A program made the translations under genes and the position numbers. Under the pieces are notes generated by a model. That model was not told where the DNA came from, made no database searches, and saw only the letters and a program-made list of their open reading frames with translations. A stretch of 64,000 nt of DNA from an uncultured Odoribacter sp. (GTDB lineage: Bacteria > Bacteroidota > Bacteroidia > Bacteroidales > Marinifilaceae): NCBI GenBank assembly GCA_900541415.1, contig UQJP01000023.1, positions 1-64,000 of the forward strand. The letters are read 5' to 3'. Position 1 is the first letter of the stretch. Each line of letters begins with the position of its first letter. This document shows, in pieces, positions 53,226 through 61,712 of this stretch.

Positions 53226-53264
53226 GAAATTCAAATGTACAACACAAGAAATTCAAATGTACAA
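53226..53264. repeat. Two 17-bp direct repeats at the prophage end
   Basis: GAAATTCAAATGTACAA occurs at 53226-53242 and again at 53248-53264, a period of 22 bp, starting 17 bp inside the end. Such phased end repeats are expected for MuA-type transposase binding. Confidence 0.75.
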
Positions 53265-53300
53265 AAATGAATGTTTTTTAATCGACACAATTAGATAGTA

Positions 53301-53335
53301 AAAAGAGCGTTTAATGAAGTTTTAAACGCTCTTTT
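53301..53335 (-). terminator. Terminator of the prophage methylase gene
   Basis: A 12-bp stem AAAAGAGCGTTT/AAACGCTCTTTT with an 11-nt loop lies just downstream of the methylase stop. Confidence 0.7.
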
Positions 53336-53343
53336 AATTCTTA

Positions 53344-54186
53344 TCAACTAACTTGTTTATAAAGCATAATATCTTTATATATAGAACTATAATTCGGTCG
53401 ATTCTGCGTTTCTTTTCGAATTGCACTATTAAATGGGTTAGACAACTTCAGATTGTATTCAAGCCATTGGAAAAGCTCAATTATTGATGACTTTTCGGAG
53501 GTAAAATAAATATATGAAACTTCCTTAATAACGTTTAAAACATCAAGATAATCGGCAAGTTTCCAGTAATTTTTATACAATCCAGTGATTGTTGAAAGGT
53601 ATGGAGGATCAACAATGAATACAACATCTTTTCTGTTCTTGAACTTTTCAAAAAGTTCTCGATAGTCATATCTTACGATCTCTACTCCTTCTAAATACTC
53701 ATCGCAATTATAATCTTTTTGTGTTGTAACATTATTATACATTGTTGATTTTTTTAACGCTTCAAAAGAATTAACGTAGTTGACAGAAAACAACAATGAA
53801 GATGATAATGTTATATAATCGACCCAGCCATTCTTTTCTTCTTGCTCGATACGATGTAAAACAGCTTCCTGAACTTCTTGTGGTAATCTTTTTTCTTTGG
53901 GTATGTGGGCGACAATTTCCCGTATATCTGCCAGTAGTCTATTGGTTTTGTCAATATTGGCAAGGCGGATGTGATAATCATCGTAATCATTGTATATTAC
54001 TCGAGCATCGGGACGTGCTCTTTTGGTCGTGTGCGATAATAACCCTGATCCGCCAAACAAATCAACGAAAACAGTTTTATTTTCAAAAAATTGTAAAGTC
54101 TCTTTGAAATCTTTTACAAATCTTCTTTTCTGCCCCATAAATGGAAGTGGTGCAGAATTGTAGGTTTTTAATGAATCTCCTAACAT
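53344..54186 (-). CDS. DNA adenine N6-methyltransferase (Dam/D12 class)
   Basis: This 280-residue class D12 enzyme has motif I PLPFMGQKR (about 13-21) and FGGSG (about 44-48), motif IV DPPY (about 194-197), and FTSEKS in the C-terminal part. It methylates adenine in a short target site. In transposable phages such enzymes protect phage DNA against host restriction. It sits between the tail fibre gene and the phage end, the place of mom in Mu. It is more AT-rich than the tail genes, so it is probably a separately acquired cargo gene. Its 5' side faces the RNA at 54250-54386, which is transcribed divergently. Confidence 0.9.
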   Translation of the reverse strand: MLGDSLKTYNSAPLPFMGQKRRFVKDFKETLQFFENKTVFVDLFGGSGLLSHTTKRARPDARVIYNDYDDYHIRLANIDKTNRLLADIREIVAHIPKEKRLPQEVQEAVLHRIEQEEKNGWVDYITLSSSLLFSVNYVNSFEALKKSTMYNNVTTQKDYNCDEYLEGVEIVRYDYRELFEKFKNRKDVVFIVDPPYLSTITGLYKNYWKLADYLDVLNVIKEVSYIYFTSEKSSIIELFQWLEYNLKLSNPFNSAIRKETQNRPNYSSIYKDIMLYKQVS

Positions 54187-54241
54187 TCAGCATAAATTGT
54201 TTTTTTAATGGTTAATAAAATGATATTTAAATGTTTATAAT

Positions 54242-54249
54242 TATCTTTG
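54242..54249 (+). promoter_or_regulatory. -7 promoter box (TATCTTTG) of the prophage RNA
   Basis: TATCTTTG matches TAnnTTTG and ends exactly where the 17-bp stem of the RNA begins. No -33 box at 19-21 bp is seen. Confidence 0.5.
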
Positions 54250-54386
54250 TAGCCTCTTACCACATAACGCAAACACGCCGGAACGCAGCCAAAGGGTTAT
54301 CCCCCCGGTTGTGCGTTCCGGCGCATCTGTGTTAGTATGTGGTAAGAGGCTACTAACGATCGGGGGGCTTTTTCTTTTCCCCCCGG
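54250..54386 (+). ncRNA. Structured RNA with A/B/C pairing in the prophage
   Basis: A perfect 17-bp closing stem pairs 54250-54266 with 54336-54352. Inside, a second perfect 12-bp stem pairs 54276-54287 with 54312-54323. The apical loop holds segment A (54301-54308, CCCCCCGG), which can pair with segment B (54361-54367, CGGGGGG) just beyond the closing stem, forming a pseudoknot followed by TTTTTCTTTT (54369-54378). B can alternatively pair with segment C (54379-54385). The layout repeats that of the RNA at 541-716. No protein is encoded and the RNA points toward the 3' end of the tail fibre gene. An alternative reading is a bidirectional terminator or an inversion-site palindrome. Confidence 0.6.
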
Positions 54387-54415
54387 AAAATGATTTATAT
54401 TTTACTTCGGTTCAA

Positions 54416-54447
54416 TTGAATAATAACCGTTATCTACGGTTATTATA
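54416..54447 (-). terminator. Possible hairpin after the tail fibre gene
   Basis: An inverted repeat AATAACCGT/ACGGTTATT with a 5-nt loop lies about 20-50 nt past the tail fibre stop. It has only a weak T-rich tail on the minus strand, so it may not act alone. Confidence 0.4.
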
Positions 54448-54465
54448 CCCTATTAATATGTTGCA

Positions 54466-57402
54466 TTAATGCGGAACAGGAGTGATCGTTAATAATCCTG
54501 CGCTGGTCACTATGACCTTCATATATTGAATCATATCTGAACTGTCCAGTCCACAAAATGTAAACTTTATCGCAACCCCCTCCATCTGGGCAGCTCCAAT
54601 TGCCCATAGCCTGTGACCCGTAGAATATCCCAGTTCTTCGGAAAGGCTAATACCTATCCGGGGGATGTCTACACGGGTGGACAGTAATGTGAATGTAGCT
54701 TTGAATACAGCAATGTTATTCTGTATTGCTTCCGGGGTATCTCGGGTGTCCAGCATAAGAGTAGTCCCGGCTATATCGTCTTTAAATGCCAATTCCTTGT
54801 TATCATAGTACAATTTTCCGTCTGCCGCAATGCTGACATACTTACCTGTGGCATAATTCATTATTTGAATGTCTTTTGTCGGATAAGCACCAAAACCGAT
54901 GTAACCAATGTTCCCGGTAGCATCCTTGAACATGAGTACATGCTCCGGGGCAGACACGAGCATATTGAATCGTCCGTTAGATAAGGTTTGTTCACCGCTA
55001 TTTTTAAGTGTGTCTGACAAATCATCCACAAAGGCTAATCGCTTCCATTCTGTCCAGCCCTTTCTGTTGAATTGAGTTCGCCAGTATGGCCTGTCTTCTC
55101 CATGGGCGTGTGCGATTTGGAACACCCAATCACCACCAGCAGGGCCTTGAATGTTATTACTCACCTGTAATATACTTCCATAAGTACCCGGTCCAGGGCG
55201 AGTTCCGCCGGATTCAGGGGTATAGCCAGCGGAAACGAATCCCTTCGTATCATCTACATCAATTGGATAGAATACCCGTCCAAATGACATCCTGTCAAGC
55301 CCGCCTAAAGTATCGGCGTTACCTCCGTTGGCGGGGAGAGAGGTCGGAATTTGGTCTTTCGTCGCAATCTCTTTATTGTTTGAATAACACTTTCCATCTG
55401 GAGCAGCCGCAATTTTTGCGCCACTTTCTGCATTCCATAAGATAATACCGTCTGAAGCTATATCCGACATGCCAGAACTACCCTTGACTACATCATTACT
55501 TTTAAACACAACTCTTGCTGAGGCACTATTTAGATTCAATTTCCCGTTGATAGTTTGATCTCCTGTGCTTTTAATCACATCAGACAAGCTCGGAATATCC
55601 GTGGTATAAGCAATGGTTTTCCAGCCTGTATATCTGTTCGAATCAACAGTCTTTCGAACTTGGATATGATCATCCTCGCCATACCCGACATACATCTCTA
55701 CACCAGAAGCAGAGGCTGCCGGATTCCTAAATACAATCAGGCACATCGCAGAATCTCCATCGTATACTCTATAAGTCCCGGAAGTTCTGTTCACAAAGGT
55801 ATCCAGGTCACTATGATTAAGTGAGAGCACTCCCGAAACAAACAAGTCAGAAGAATGCTTACCATCTACTGTATCAGCATTCCCCCCGTTAGCTGGTAAC
55901 GCCGCCGGGAAATCGGTAATCTGGGCTTTCGAGTGCGTATGCACAAGGTCAGCTTTCCCGCCGATCAGCGCCATGATCGACGTGGCAAAGTTCGGATCGT
56001 TCCCCAGCGCGGCGGCAAGCTCGTTCAACGTGTCAAGGGTTTCAGGGGCACTTCCGACGATTTCAGCAACCTTTTGGGCGGCATATTCTTTAGCCGCCTG
56101 TAATCCGTCAGCGTCCTTATTATCCACCTCCGCGCGGGTATACTTATCAGCCCAGCCAGCCTTTTCCGCGTCTGTTACCAATCGGTTATCGGCGTCCTGT
56201 GTCAGGTCGGCTGCCCGGCCTGTGAACGCCACCGCTTTTAAGTCGGCAAACCAGCGTTTAAGCTTTCCGAAAAGCACCGAATGTTTTTCCCCGGAGGCGA
56301 TATTCGTCCGGGCATCCTGATCGGGAAAAGTCACAATACAGTCCTTTGTGTCCCCCTCAACCAATCCACCACCTCCGGCTATTGTCAGTGAGAATTTTTT
56401 CAGATAATTTTCCCAATTGTATGTTCCAGTGGCTGCTGAAAGATCGGTAAACACACGGGTTTCCACCCAAAGCTCCTGCCGTCCGTCTATCTCTTTCAGA
56501 TAGGATATTTCCATCGTTCCGGCGAATATCGGACTTTCCAAAGATTCATCCAATGGCGTGAACTCATACGACGCAGGGCAATACATACCGGAATCGGGCG
56601 TCTTCAACGACACCTGCGGGTGGTTTCCCTTAGTCAGCTCTTTGTATAGTTCATACCAATTCTTATCGGCACTATTGATAATCCCGTTCCCGTCTTCGGT
56701 CAGTTCGATGCCATACACCGGATGCTGATCTTCATAATTCTGATATGCAATCCTAACCTTCGTCCCCCGGATATTGATAATGATACAATACGCCGCCGGA
56801 TATTCAGGGGCATCTGCCGATGTGACTACGATCGAAGAATTGAACAGCATCTGAACATTGGGATAAGTGTTTCCTTCTGTCCACTTTTCGTTGCTTTTTG
56901 AAACAATGCCATAATACACCGGGGCATCTTCACTCGTATAGTCTTTTTTCCACTTATACAGCAAATAAACGGGCTTAGAAAACAATGTTCCATCAGTCAG
57001 TCGTTCCTGTACGGTGGCGATTATTTCCGCCTCCATATCTGCCGATCCTTTGGTGAAGTCCGCCGGGATAATGATGATCGAATTACTGCTAAGTTGTTCC
57101 AGTTCCGCGCGAGTGGCATAGGTGGTATTCGGGTTAGCGGCAAGGTTGTCGAGCTTACCCTGTTCGGCGATAGTCTTATGCTTCGTGTCGTCCGCCCGGT
57201 GGCGGACAAAGTCGGCATACAGGTTATTCACATCCATTTGTTCAGCTTTTTTATTCAGCGTGTCTTCCAGCCCTTCAATATTGGCGGTTGGGATCGTGTC
57301 GGTCTTATGCCAGAAGCTGTCTATCCACGCGGCGAATTGCGTGGCGAGTGGTTTCATACCGCGCTGAAACCAGCCTTTCAAAGTGTTTCTATCTGTTATC
57401 AT
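54466..57402 (-). CDS. Phage tail fibre protein (978 aa)
   Basis: This long fibre protein has an N-terminal tail attachment part (about 1-110) and a middle part with KAEQMDVNNL-type helical repeats. Two pyocin-knob-like modules end in W-x-x-W patterns: YRVYDGDSAMCLIV to GWKTIAYT, and FYPIDVDD to WTEWKRLAF. A module of about 85 residues (VIKSTGDQTINGKLNLNS to NNKEIATKDQIP) recurs in diverged form later (LKNSGEQTLSNGRFNM to DNKELAFKDDIA). LPANGGNADT also occurs twice. It binds the host surface. It begins 10 nt after the tail collar stop. Confidence 0.85.
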   Translation of the reverse strand: MITDRNTLKGWFQRGMKPLATQFAAWIDSFWHKTDTIPTANIEGLEDTLNKKAEQMDVNNLYADFVRHRADDTKHKTIAEQGKLDNLAANPNTTYATRAELEQLSSNSIIIIPADFTKGSADMEAEIIATVQERLTDGTLFSKPVYLLYKWKKDYTSEDAPVYYGIVSKSNEKWTEGNTYPNVQMLFNSSIVVTSADAPEYPAAYCIIINIRGTKVRIAYQNYEDQHPVYGIELTEDGNGIINSADKNWYELYKELTKGNHPQVSLKTPDSGMYCPASYEFTPLDESLESPIFAGTMEISYLKEIDGRQELWVETRVFTDLSAATGTYNWENYLKKFSLTIAGGGGLVEGDTKDCIVTFPDQDARTNIASGEKHSVLFGKLKRWFADLKAVAFTGRAADLTQDADNRLVTDAEKAGWADKYTRAEVDNKDADGLQAAKEYAAQKVAEIVGSAPETLDTLNELAAALGNDPNFATSIMALIGGKADLVHTHSKAQITDFPAALPANGGNADTVDGKHSSDLFVSGVLSLNHSDLDTFVNRTSGTYRVYDGDSAMCLIVFRNPAASASGVEMYVGYGEDDHIQVRKTVDSNRYTGWKTIAYTTDIPSLSDVIKSTGDQTINGKLNLNSASARVVFKSNDVVKGSSGMSDIASDGIILWNAESGAKIAAAPDGKCYSNNKEIATKDQIPTSLPANGGNADTLGGLDRMSFGRVFYPIDVDDTKGFVSAGYTPESGGTRPGPGTYGSILQVSNNIQGPAGGDWVFQIAHAHGEDRPYWRTQFNRKGWTEWKRLAFVDDLSDTLKNSGEQTLSNGRFNMLVSAPEHVLMFKDATGNIGYIGFGAYPTKDIQIMNYATGKYVSIAADGKLYYDNKELAFKDDIAGTTLMLDTRDTPEAIQNNIAVFKATFTLLSTRVDIPRIGISLSEELGYSTGHRLWAIGAAQMEGVAIKFTFCGLDSSDMIQYMKVIVTSAGLLTITPVPH

Positions 57403-57412
57403 TGCTGTGTGA

Positions 57413-58240
57413 TTAAAGTTTCATGATATAAGCCAGCACGTAATAAGGCGGACGGATGTCGAATGCCTGTCCGCTTCCGACGGTTTCCAACCCTATATCA
57501 ACGCCTTTATCCTCTGCTACATAGTTGGTTTCTAAAACGCCGTATGTACCGGAATGGTCGAGGTTATGGTCATCACCCCTTTTCGTAGCTTTGTGTGTGT
57601 GGGCGGGCATATTGGCTACTTCCAATGTTGCCGTTTTACCGCCGCCCGATTTGCCGACGCTGTTGTAATCGGCATCGTCCCGGTTATATCCCACCACGAA
57701 TCGCCCGCGTAGATCGGGGGTTTTCTGTGTGCCGTCGCACAACGCCCAGCCTTCCGGTATCTTGTCCGGCGATCCGCTCCACATGACCACCACGCCCGCC
57801 GGAATGGTCGTACTGCCTAACTTCTTGATCTCATCATCCACATATTGCGTGGTCGCTTTGTTCATGTCCAATTGCTGATTCGTCGGCAGGGGATTGAACG
57901 CAGCCCACGGCAGGTAGTTTTCGCCCGTACCCGTGCCGAATTTGGCATAACGGCGAATCCGGGCGCGTTCGAAGGTCATTCCGTTAGCGTTCACATCTTC
58001 CGCTTCTTCGATAACGGCGATCGTACTTGCCACCGTGCCGCCCTGAAACGGCAGTAGTTCGCCGTTTACCACGATCCAGCCGTCGCTGACGGTTTTTCCC
58101 GTCGTTTCACAACCGCTCAATATGTAGTTCTTTCCGCCGATCAGCGTTAATAGCCCGCAGGAATTAATCATTTCCTGCATGAAAGCCATTGCCTGTATAG
58201 ACAGGGGGTATTGCCCGTCTTTAAAGTTCAGTTCGTTCAT
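57413..58240 (-). CDS. Phage tail collar domain protein
   Basis: This 275-residue protein has a C-terminal collar domain (about 145-275): IPAGVVVMWSGSPDKIPEGW, the LCDGTQKTPDLRGRFVVGY segment, MPAHTHKA with the HxH metal-type motif, and RPPYYVLAYIMK at the end. The N-terminal part (about 1-130) probably attaches to the baseplate. It is a receptor-binding or fibre-network protein. It overlaps the preceding gpI-like gene by 4 nt. Confidence 0.86.
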   Translation of the reverse strand: MNELNFKDGQYPLSIQAMAFMQEMINSCGLLTLIGGKNYILSGCETTGKTVSDGWIVVNGELLPFQGGTVASTIAVIEEAEDVNANGMTFERARIRRYAKFGTGTGENYLPWAAFNPLPTNQQLDMNKATTQYVDDEIKKLGSTTIPAGVVVMWSGSPDKIPEGWALCDGTQKTPDLRGRFVVGYNRDDADYNSVGKSGGGKTATLEVANMPAHTHKATKRGDDHNLDHSGTYGVLETNYVAEDKGVDIGLETVGSGQAFDIRPPYYVLAYIMKL

Positions 58241-58743
58241 ATCGTATAATTAATAATATATGTCTTACTCAATAGTTTATATTCGTTCAATAGCGACCGC
58301 AGGCGGTTGGTGGAATCTTCCATTTGAGCGTTCCACGGAACGGTGACAGTGAAGAAGGATGTGTTTTCCAGTATTGCCGCTTCGTCGTAAAGGATATGCA
58401 CAGCAGCGCCCGGCTCGCTGCGGATCAGGGTTTGATAACTGGTACTTTCGTCATAAATCATTAGCCAGTTACCGGGCTGGCTGGCATCTTCCAGCGTAAT
58501 CCGGCGTTGCACCGGGTCGAGTTCGTCGTTCAGTAATGCCCGTAGATAACACACCTGTCCGTTCCGGCGGCAGCGAAGCAGGTTTGCTTCCCGTTGCCGG
58601 GAGAACTGGCGGTGCAGTTCTTCCACGCCGAAAGTCATTGCTGTTAAAAACGCATATATCCGGGGACGGCGTAGGAAGGTTGGCAATAGCAGCAGCACCA
58701 GCCGTTTATAATCGATTTCAAACCACTTCATAGGCGATCGCAT
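58237..58743 (-). CDS. Phage tail protein I-like (gp48-like) baseplate protein
   Basis: This 168-residue protein is assigned by position between baseplate J and tail collar, matching gpI of P2 and gp48 of Mu; sequence support alone is weak. It has a basic N-terminus and no membrane segments. Two ATGs at 58743 and 58731 are possible; both overlap the end of the baseplate J gene, indicating coupling. Confidence 0.65.
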   Translation of the reverse strand: MRSPMKWFEIDYKRLVLLLLPTFLRRPRIYAFLTAMTFGVEELHRQFSRQREANLLRCRRNGQVCYLRALLNDELDPVQRRITLEDASQPGNWLMIYDESTSYQTLIRSEPGAAVHILYDEAAILENTSFFTVTVPWNAQMEDSTNRLRSLLNEYKLLSKTYIINYTI

Positions 58744-59563
58744 TAATGTTTAATTCTTCCGGGGCAACGCTGAAATATCCGCTTTCCGGGGTGCACCGTG
58801 CGGCAATCACCGCGCCGTTGGCGGTGGCTGCGTGCAGGTCTATCAATTCGACGCCTTCCACGGCGGACAGGGCATTAATTAGGGCGCTGTTCCGGTACTC
58901 TCCGTTAAATTGCAGGTTTTCCACAAAATCGGTTATTGTGTCGTGTACTGTCGTTCCTGTCCCGTCGAGGCGTTCCAGCTTGCCATTGAAGATTTGCGGG
59001 TTGTAATATATGTCTATATCGATCCCGAATCGGTCGGCTTCCCGGTTTACAACCGAAAGAGCCACCCCGGCGTCTTTCACTTCTTTGAAGTAGGATTTCA
59101 GCGCGGTGCATTCTTCTTCGCTCAACGGGTGGCGGTTGCCTTCTTCGCCTCCGGCAACTTTCACATAGACTACGGCGGCGACTTCCACGACGGCGGCATA
59201 CTTCACCACCCGCCGGGCGGCGACTTCTTCCGCCGTCAGTCCGGTGTTGTCGTAGGTGTCGGTGTCCGGGACGAGGCTTTGCCCGAATTGGAACATAAGG
59301 GCTTTGTTCCTGTACCAGTTCCGGGTGTGGGGCTTTAGTTCGTTGATCAGGTCGGTTACTTCCTGTTTGTGAATATCGAACAAAGTTTCCAGCGTCCACA
59401 CGGCAACGGCGACGATGTAAAATAGGATGCTTTCCAGACTGACGGATGAAAATTGTTCTTCAAAGGTTTTGCCGGGAGCGAGATCGTATAACGCCTTTAT
59501 CGTATCGTTCGCGGTGAAGGCTTCTGTCATGCCTTGTTTGATTACTTCGATAGTTCTTGCCAT
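58718..59563 (-). CDS. Phage baseplate J-like protein
   Basis: This 281-residue baseplate J/gp47-like protein has the family-typical segments TLETLFDIHKQEV (about 57-69) and TAEEVAARRVVKYAAV near 109-124, a middle domain around VKVAGGEEGN (about 134-143), and a C-terminal part with a two-domain look. It links the wedge and the collar/fibre proteins. It starts one base from the stop of the small LysM-like gene upstream. Confidence 0.85.
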   Translation of the reverse strand: MARTIEVIKQGMTEAFTANDTIKALYDLAPGKTFEEQFSSVSLESILFYIVAVAVWTLETLFDIHKQEVTDLINELKPHTRNWYRNKALMFQFGQSLVPDTDTYDNTGLTAEEVAARRVVKYAAVVEVAAVVYVKVAGGEEGNRHPLSEEECTALKSYFKEVKDAGVALSVVNREADRFGIDIDIYYNPQIFNGKLERLDGTGTTVHDTITDFVENLQFNGEYRNSALINALSAVEGVELIDLHAATANGAVIAARCTPESGYFSVAPEELNINAIAYEVV

Positions 59564-59853
59564 TATGATATTTTAAAATCTAATTCAATGCTCCAATATT
59601 CCACGCCTTCGGGCATGATTTTACTTTCTTCCGTGATGGCGGTCGAGGGAATCACGCGGTTGTTGGTATAGTGTTGCACCACCTGTTTATCCCGGATACT
59701 GTTCGCATTGTATTCCAAGCCCTGCCCGGGAGCGAGGGCGTCGGTAATCGACATCCCGTTCACTTTTGCCAATTCGAACACCGCCTCGATACTTCCGCAC
59801 ACTTGTAAGGAGAGGTCGAACAGAGATTGCCGATCGGCTGCCGTTATTTTCAT
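59563..59853 (-). CDS. Small LysM-like phage tail protein
   Basis: This is a 96-residue protein. The first 45 residues read like a LysM fold (QSLFDLSLQVCGSIEAVFEL, then NGMSITDALAPGQGLEY), as in tail protein X or gpX-type tail components. The rest is charged. It overlaps the gp25-like gene by 4 nt and is adjacent to baseplate J. Confidence 0.75.
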   Translation of the reverse strand: MKITAADRQSLFDLSLQVCGSIEAVFELAKVNGMSITDALAPGQGLEYNANSIRDKQVVQHYTNNRVIPSTAITEESKIMPEGVEYWSIELDFKIS

Positions 59854-60122
59854 TCGATGCTAATTATATTATCTTCCATATATACCCGCTTTATCGCCAA
59901 CCCCGATGCTTGCAACATCTTTTTGGCATTAGCACACCAGAGAGCGGGCATGTCCCCGTTTTGTAACCGGATCACCTCCGCCCCTAACAGGGGAGCTTCT
60001 TTATATTCACCCCGGTTGGCTCGCAATACGCATTCCGCAATCATGGCTTCGTTGTCGCCAATGGTCAGGCTGCCGCCTTCCACCAGCAAATCATTGTCTG
60101 TATTTAAAAGTATGCCTTTCAT
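59850..60122 (-). CDS. GPW/gp25-like baseplate wedge protein
   Basis: This 90-residue protein belongs by length, position and pattern (GDNEAMIAECVLRANRGEYKE at about 22-42, GAEVIRL near 47) to the gp25/gp46 group of sheath-initiator wedge proteins, as in Mu gp46 and P2 W. It lies between the spike gene (1 nt upstream) and the LysM-like gene. Confidence 0.8.
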   Translation of the reverse strand: MKGILLNTDNDLLVEGGSLTIGDNEAMIAECVLRANRGEYKEAPLLGAEVIRLQNGDMPALWCANAKKMLQASGLAIKRVYMEDNIISIE

Positions 60123-60728
60123 TTACTGCTTTATTTTAGGGTTTTCGTAATCCGAGACAGACACATGCTTTTGTTTTGCGATAATCGCCGGAACCGATAC
60201 CGGGGCAGCGTTCGATTGAGCCGTTGCCGATCCTGTAACGGCTATACCTCCTGTCGCGATTTCGTGCGTATGGGCGTTAAAGGCATCGATCAGTTCATTG
60301 AGTTTGTCTGTTAACTCCTGAATCTTTACCAATCCGCCCAACCCTCCGCCGTTCATCACAATACCGGAAGAATCCACTTTCACCGTGGTATCTTTCACAG
60401 CGATGTCGATTTGTCCGTCAGTGATCCGGGCATGAGCATCACCAATATCCACCAGATAACGGTCGATTTTTTCGGTTAAAATAACCACGGCGGCAGAAGG
60501 TGAAAGAAATCCTACCACGACATAACTACCGGGGGCAGGAATTGCCACAACGCCCGTTCCGGCGTCTTGGTTGGCTTGCAGGTTCACCCCCACAAGGGGC
60601 GCGCTTTCGTCGAGGGGGGAACAGTCCACCGTCCGGGCTTCCACGTCCACCGCGTCTATCGTACAGATTTTGCAATATATTTCTGTACCTGCTGCCGATA
60701 ATTGTTTGATTGCTTCCTGTATCGTCAT
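60123..60728 (-). CDS. Phage baseplate spike protein (gpV/gp45-like)
   Basis: This 201-residue protein has an N-terminal OB-fold-like domain (about 5-95), a beta-rich middle (DARITDGQIDIAVKDTTVKV type) and a C-terminal part with HTHEIATGG (about 154-162), the usual spike/metal pattern. It forms the cell-puncturing tip with the gpD-like hub. It overlaps the upstream hub gene by 4 nt. Confidence 0.8.
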   Translation of the reverse strand: MTIQEAIKQLSAAGTEIYCKICTIDAVDVEARTVDCSPLDESAPLVGVNLQANQDAGTGVVAIPAPGSYVVVGFLSPSAAVVILTEKIDRYLVDIGDAHARITDGQIDIAVKDTTVKVDSSGIVMNGGGLGGLVKIQELTDKLNELIDAFNAHTHEIATGGIAVTGSATAQSNAAPVSVPAIIAKQKHVSVSDYENPKIKQ

Positions 60729-61687
60729 TCCGCTACTCTTGCTCCTATCGTGATTTCTTGCCGGAATCCTTCCGGGGAATATTTAATGACATTCTTTTGC
60801 ACCTGATACACGCCTTTTCGTTCGCCGTCGATCTTTATGCCGATATGGTCGAGCTTATCGGCAAGTTCCGCCCCGAAGGTGGTAAACGATCCCGTCAGCC
60901 CGTCGCGTTTCAGCCGTTTCAATTCCTGCTCCGCCCATGCTTTCAACTCTTTTTCGGGTTTGTTGTAAGTATGCAGCGTGCGGGTTTCCCCGTCGGCATC
61001 GCCCACTTCCACCCGGATTTTCTTATTGTCCGGCAGCAGGGATATAGCCTTTACTTTTAATTTCATATCGGCGGCGCTCTGCACTTTGAGCTGGGTGTCG
61101 TCTATAATGTTCAATCCGGTAGCATACACCCCACGGTGCGGGGTGCTGCTTTGTTCGAACAACACGCCGCAATACAACACGGGTTCGTTGTTCTCAATAC
61201 GAATAAACGACCGGATTCCGCCTTGGTCTTTCAGGTGTCCCAATAGCGCGCTAACCGTGTCCGCCGTCACGCGGTATTGCCCGATGCTTTGTTCCCCGAA
61301 TACCTTGTGTTTTATTCCGAGATTTTGGTCGCGTAATATTTGGTCGATCGTCGCCGATTTATACACCTTCTTTTTTGCCTCCTGTTGTTTGAGTTTGAAC
61401 AGGTAATCTTCGCAACTGATTGAAAGCGGGGTTTTTAATCCAATGGTGGTTACGAATCCCCGGAAAGCAAATTGCAAATGATCGTCATATCCGAGCCATA
61501 CCGTCACCCCGTCGCCCCGTTTGATCGGCAGGACGTCCGAGCCCTGCCAAGTGATTTTTTTCGGAAGTTGCAAAACACAGGTGTCCGTCAGCGTGTCGAT
61601 GTCCCGGGTAATTTCCACCGATGCCACTTTATCGAACACCCATTTTTTTGCACTTTGAATTTCTATTTTTGCTGTCAGCCGGAACAT
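60725..61687 (-). CDS. Phage baseplate hub protein, gpD/gp44-like
   Basis: This 320-residue protein is assigned by position and pattern: an N-terminal beta barrel starting with FRLTAKIEIQSAKKW and VTVWLGYDD (about 60-68), a middle domain with YLFKLKQQEAKKKV (about 95-108), and a C-terminal part with LKAWAEQELKRLKRDGL (about 247-263). It follows the usual gpD architecture of hub proteins that carry the spike. Confidence 0.78.
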   Translation of the reverse strand: MFRLTAKIEIQSAKKWVFDKVASVEITRDIDTLTDTCVLQLPKKITWQGSDVLPIKRGDGVTVWLGYDDHLQFAFRGFVTTIGLKTPLSISCEDYLFKLKQQEAKKKVYKSATIDQILRDQNLGIKHKVFGEQSIGQYRVTADTVSALLGHLKDQGGIRSFIRIENNEPVLYCGVLFEQSSTPHRGVYATGLNIIDDTQLKVQSAADMKLKVKAISLLPDNKKIRVEVGDADGETRTLHTYNKPEKELKAWAEQELKRLKRDGLTGSFTTFGAELADKLDHIGIKIDGERKGVYQVQKNVIKYSPEGFRQEITIGARVAE

Positions 61688-61712
61688 CGTTTAATCGTTA
61701 TTTAAATGCTGT

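Noticed and set aside
53209..53256. A complete short TonB starting at 53256
   Set aside because: The first 16 codons are phage end sequence that includes one of the 17-bp repeats; they lack a TonB-like start and full membrane anchor.
54250..54352. An invertible promoter flanked by 17-bp inverted repeats
   Set aside because: The enclosed segment is itself a 12-bp palindrome with no promoter inside, no invertase gene is seen, and the -7 box lies outside the repeats. It cannot be fully excluded.
54250..54386. A self-cleaving ribozyme (hammerhead or twister)
   Set aside because: The hammerhead CTGATGA/GAAA core is absent, and only a few bases recall twister; the conserved internal loops are not met.
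54466..58240. A diversity-generating retroelement target in collar or fibre genes
   Set aside because: No reverse transcriptase, template repeat or near-duplicate variable region is seen in the window.
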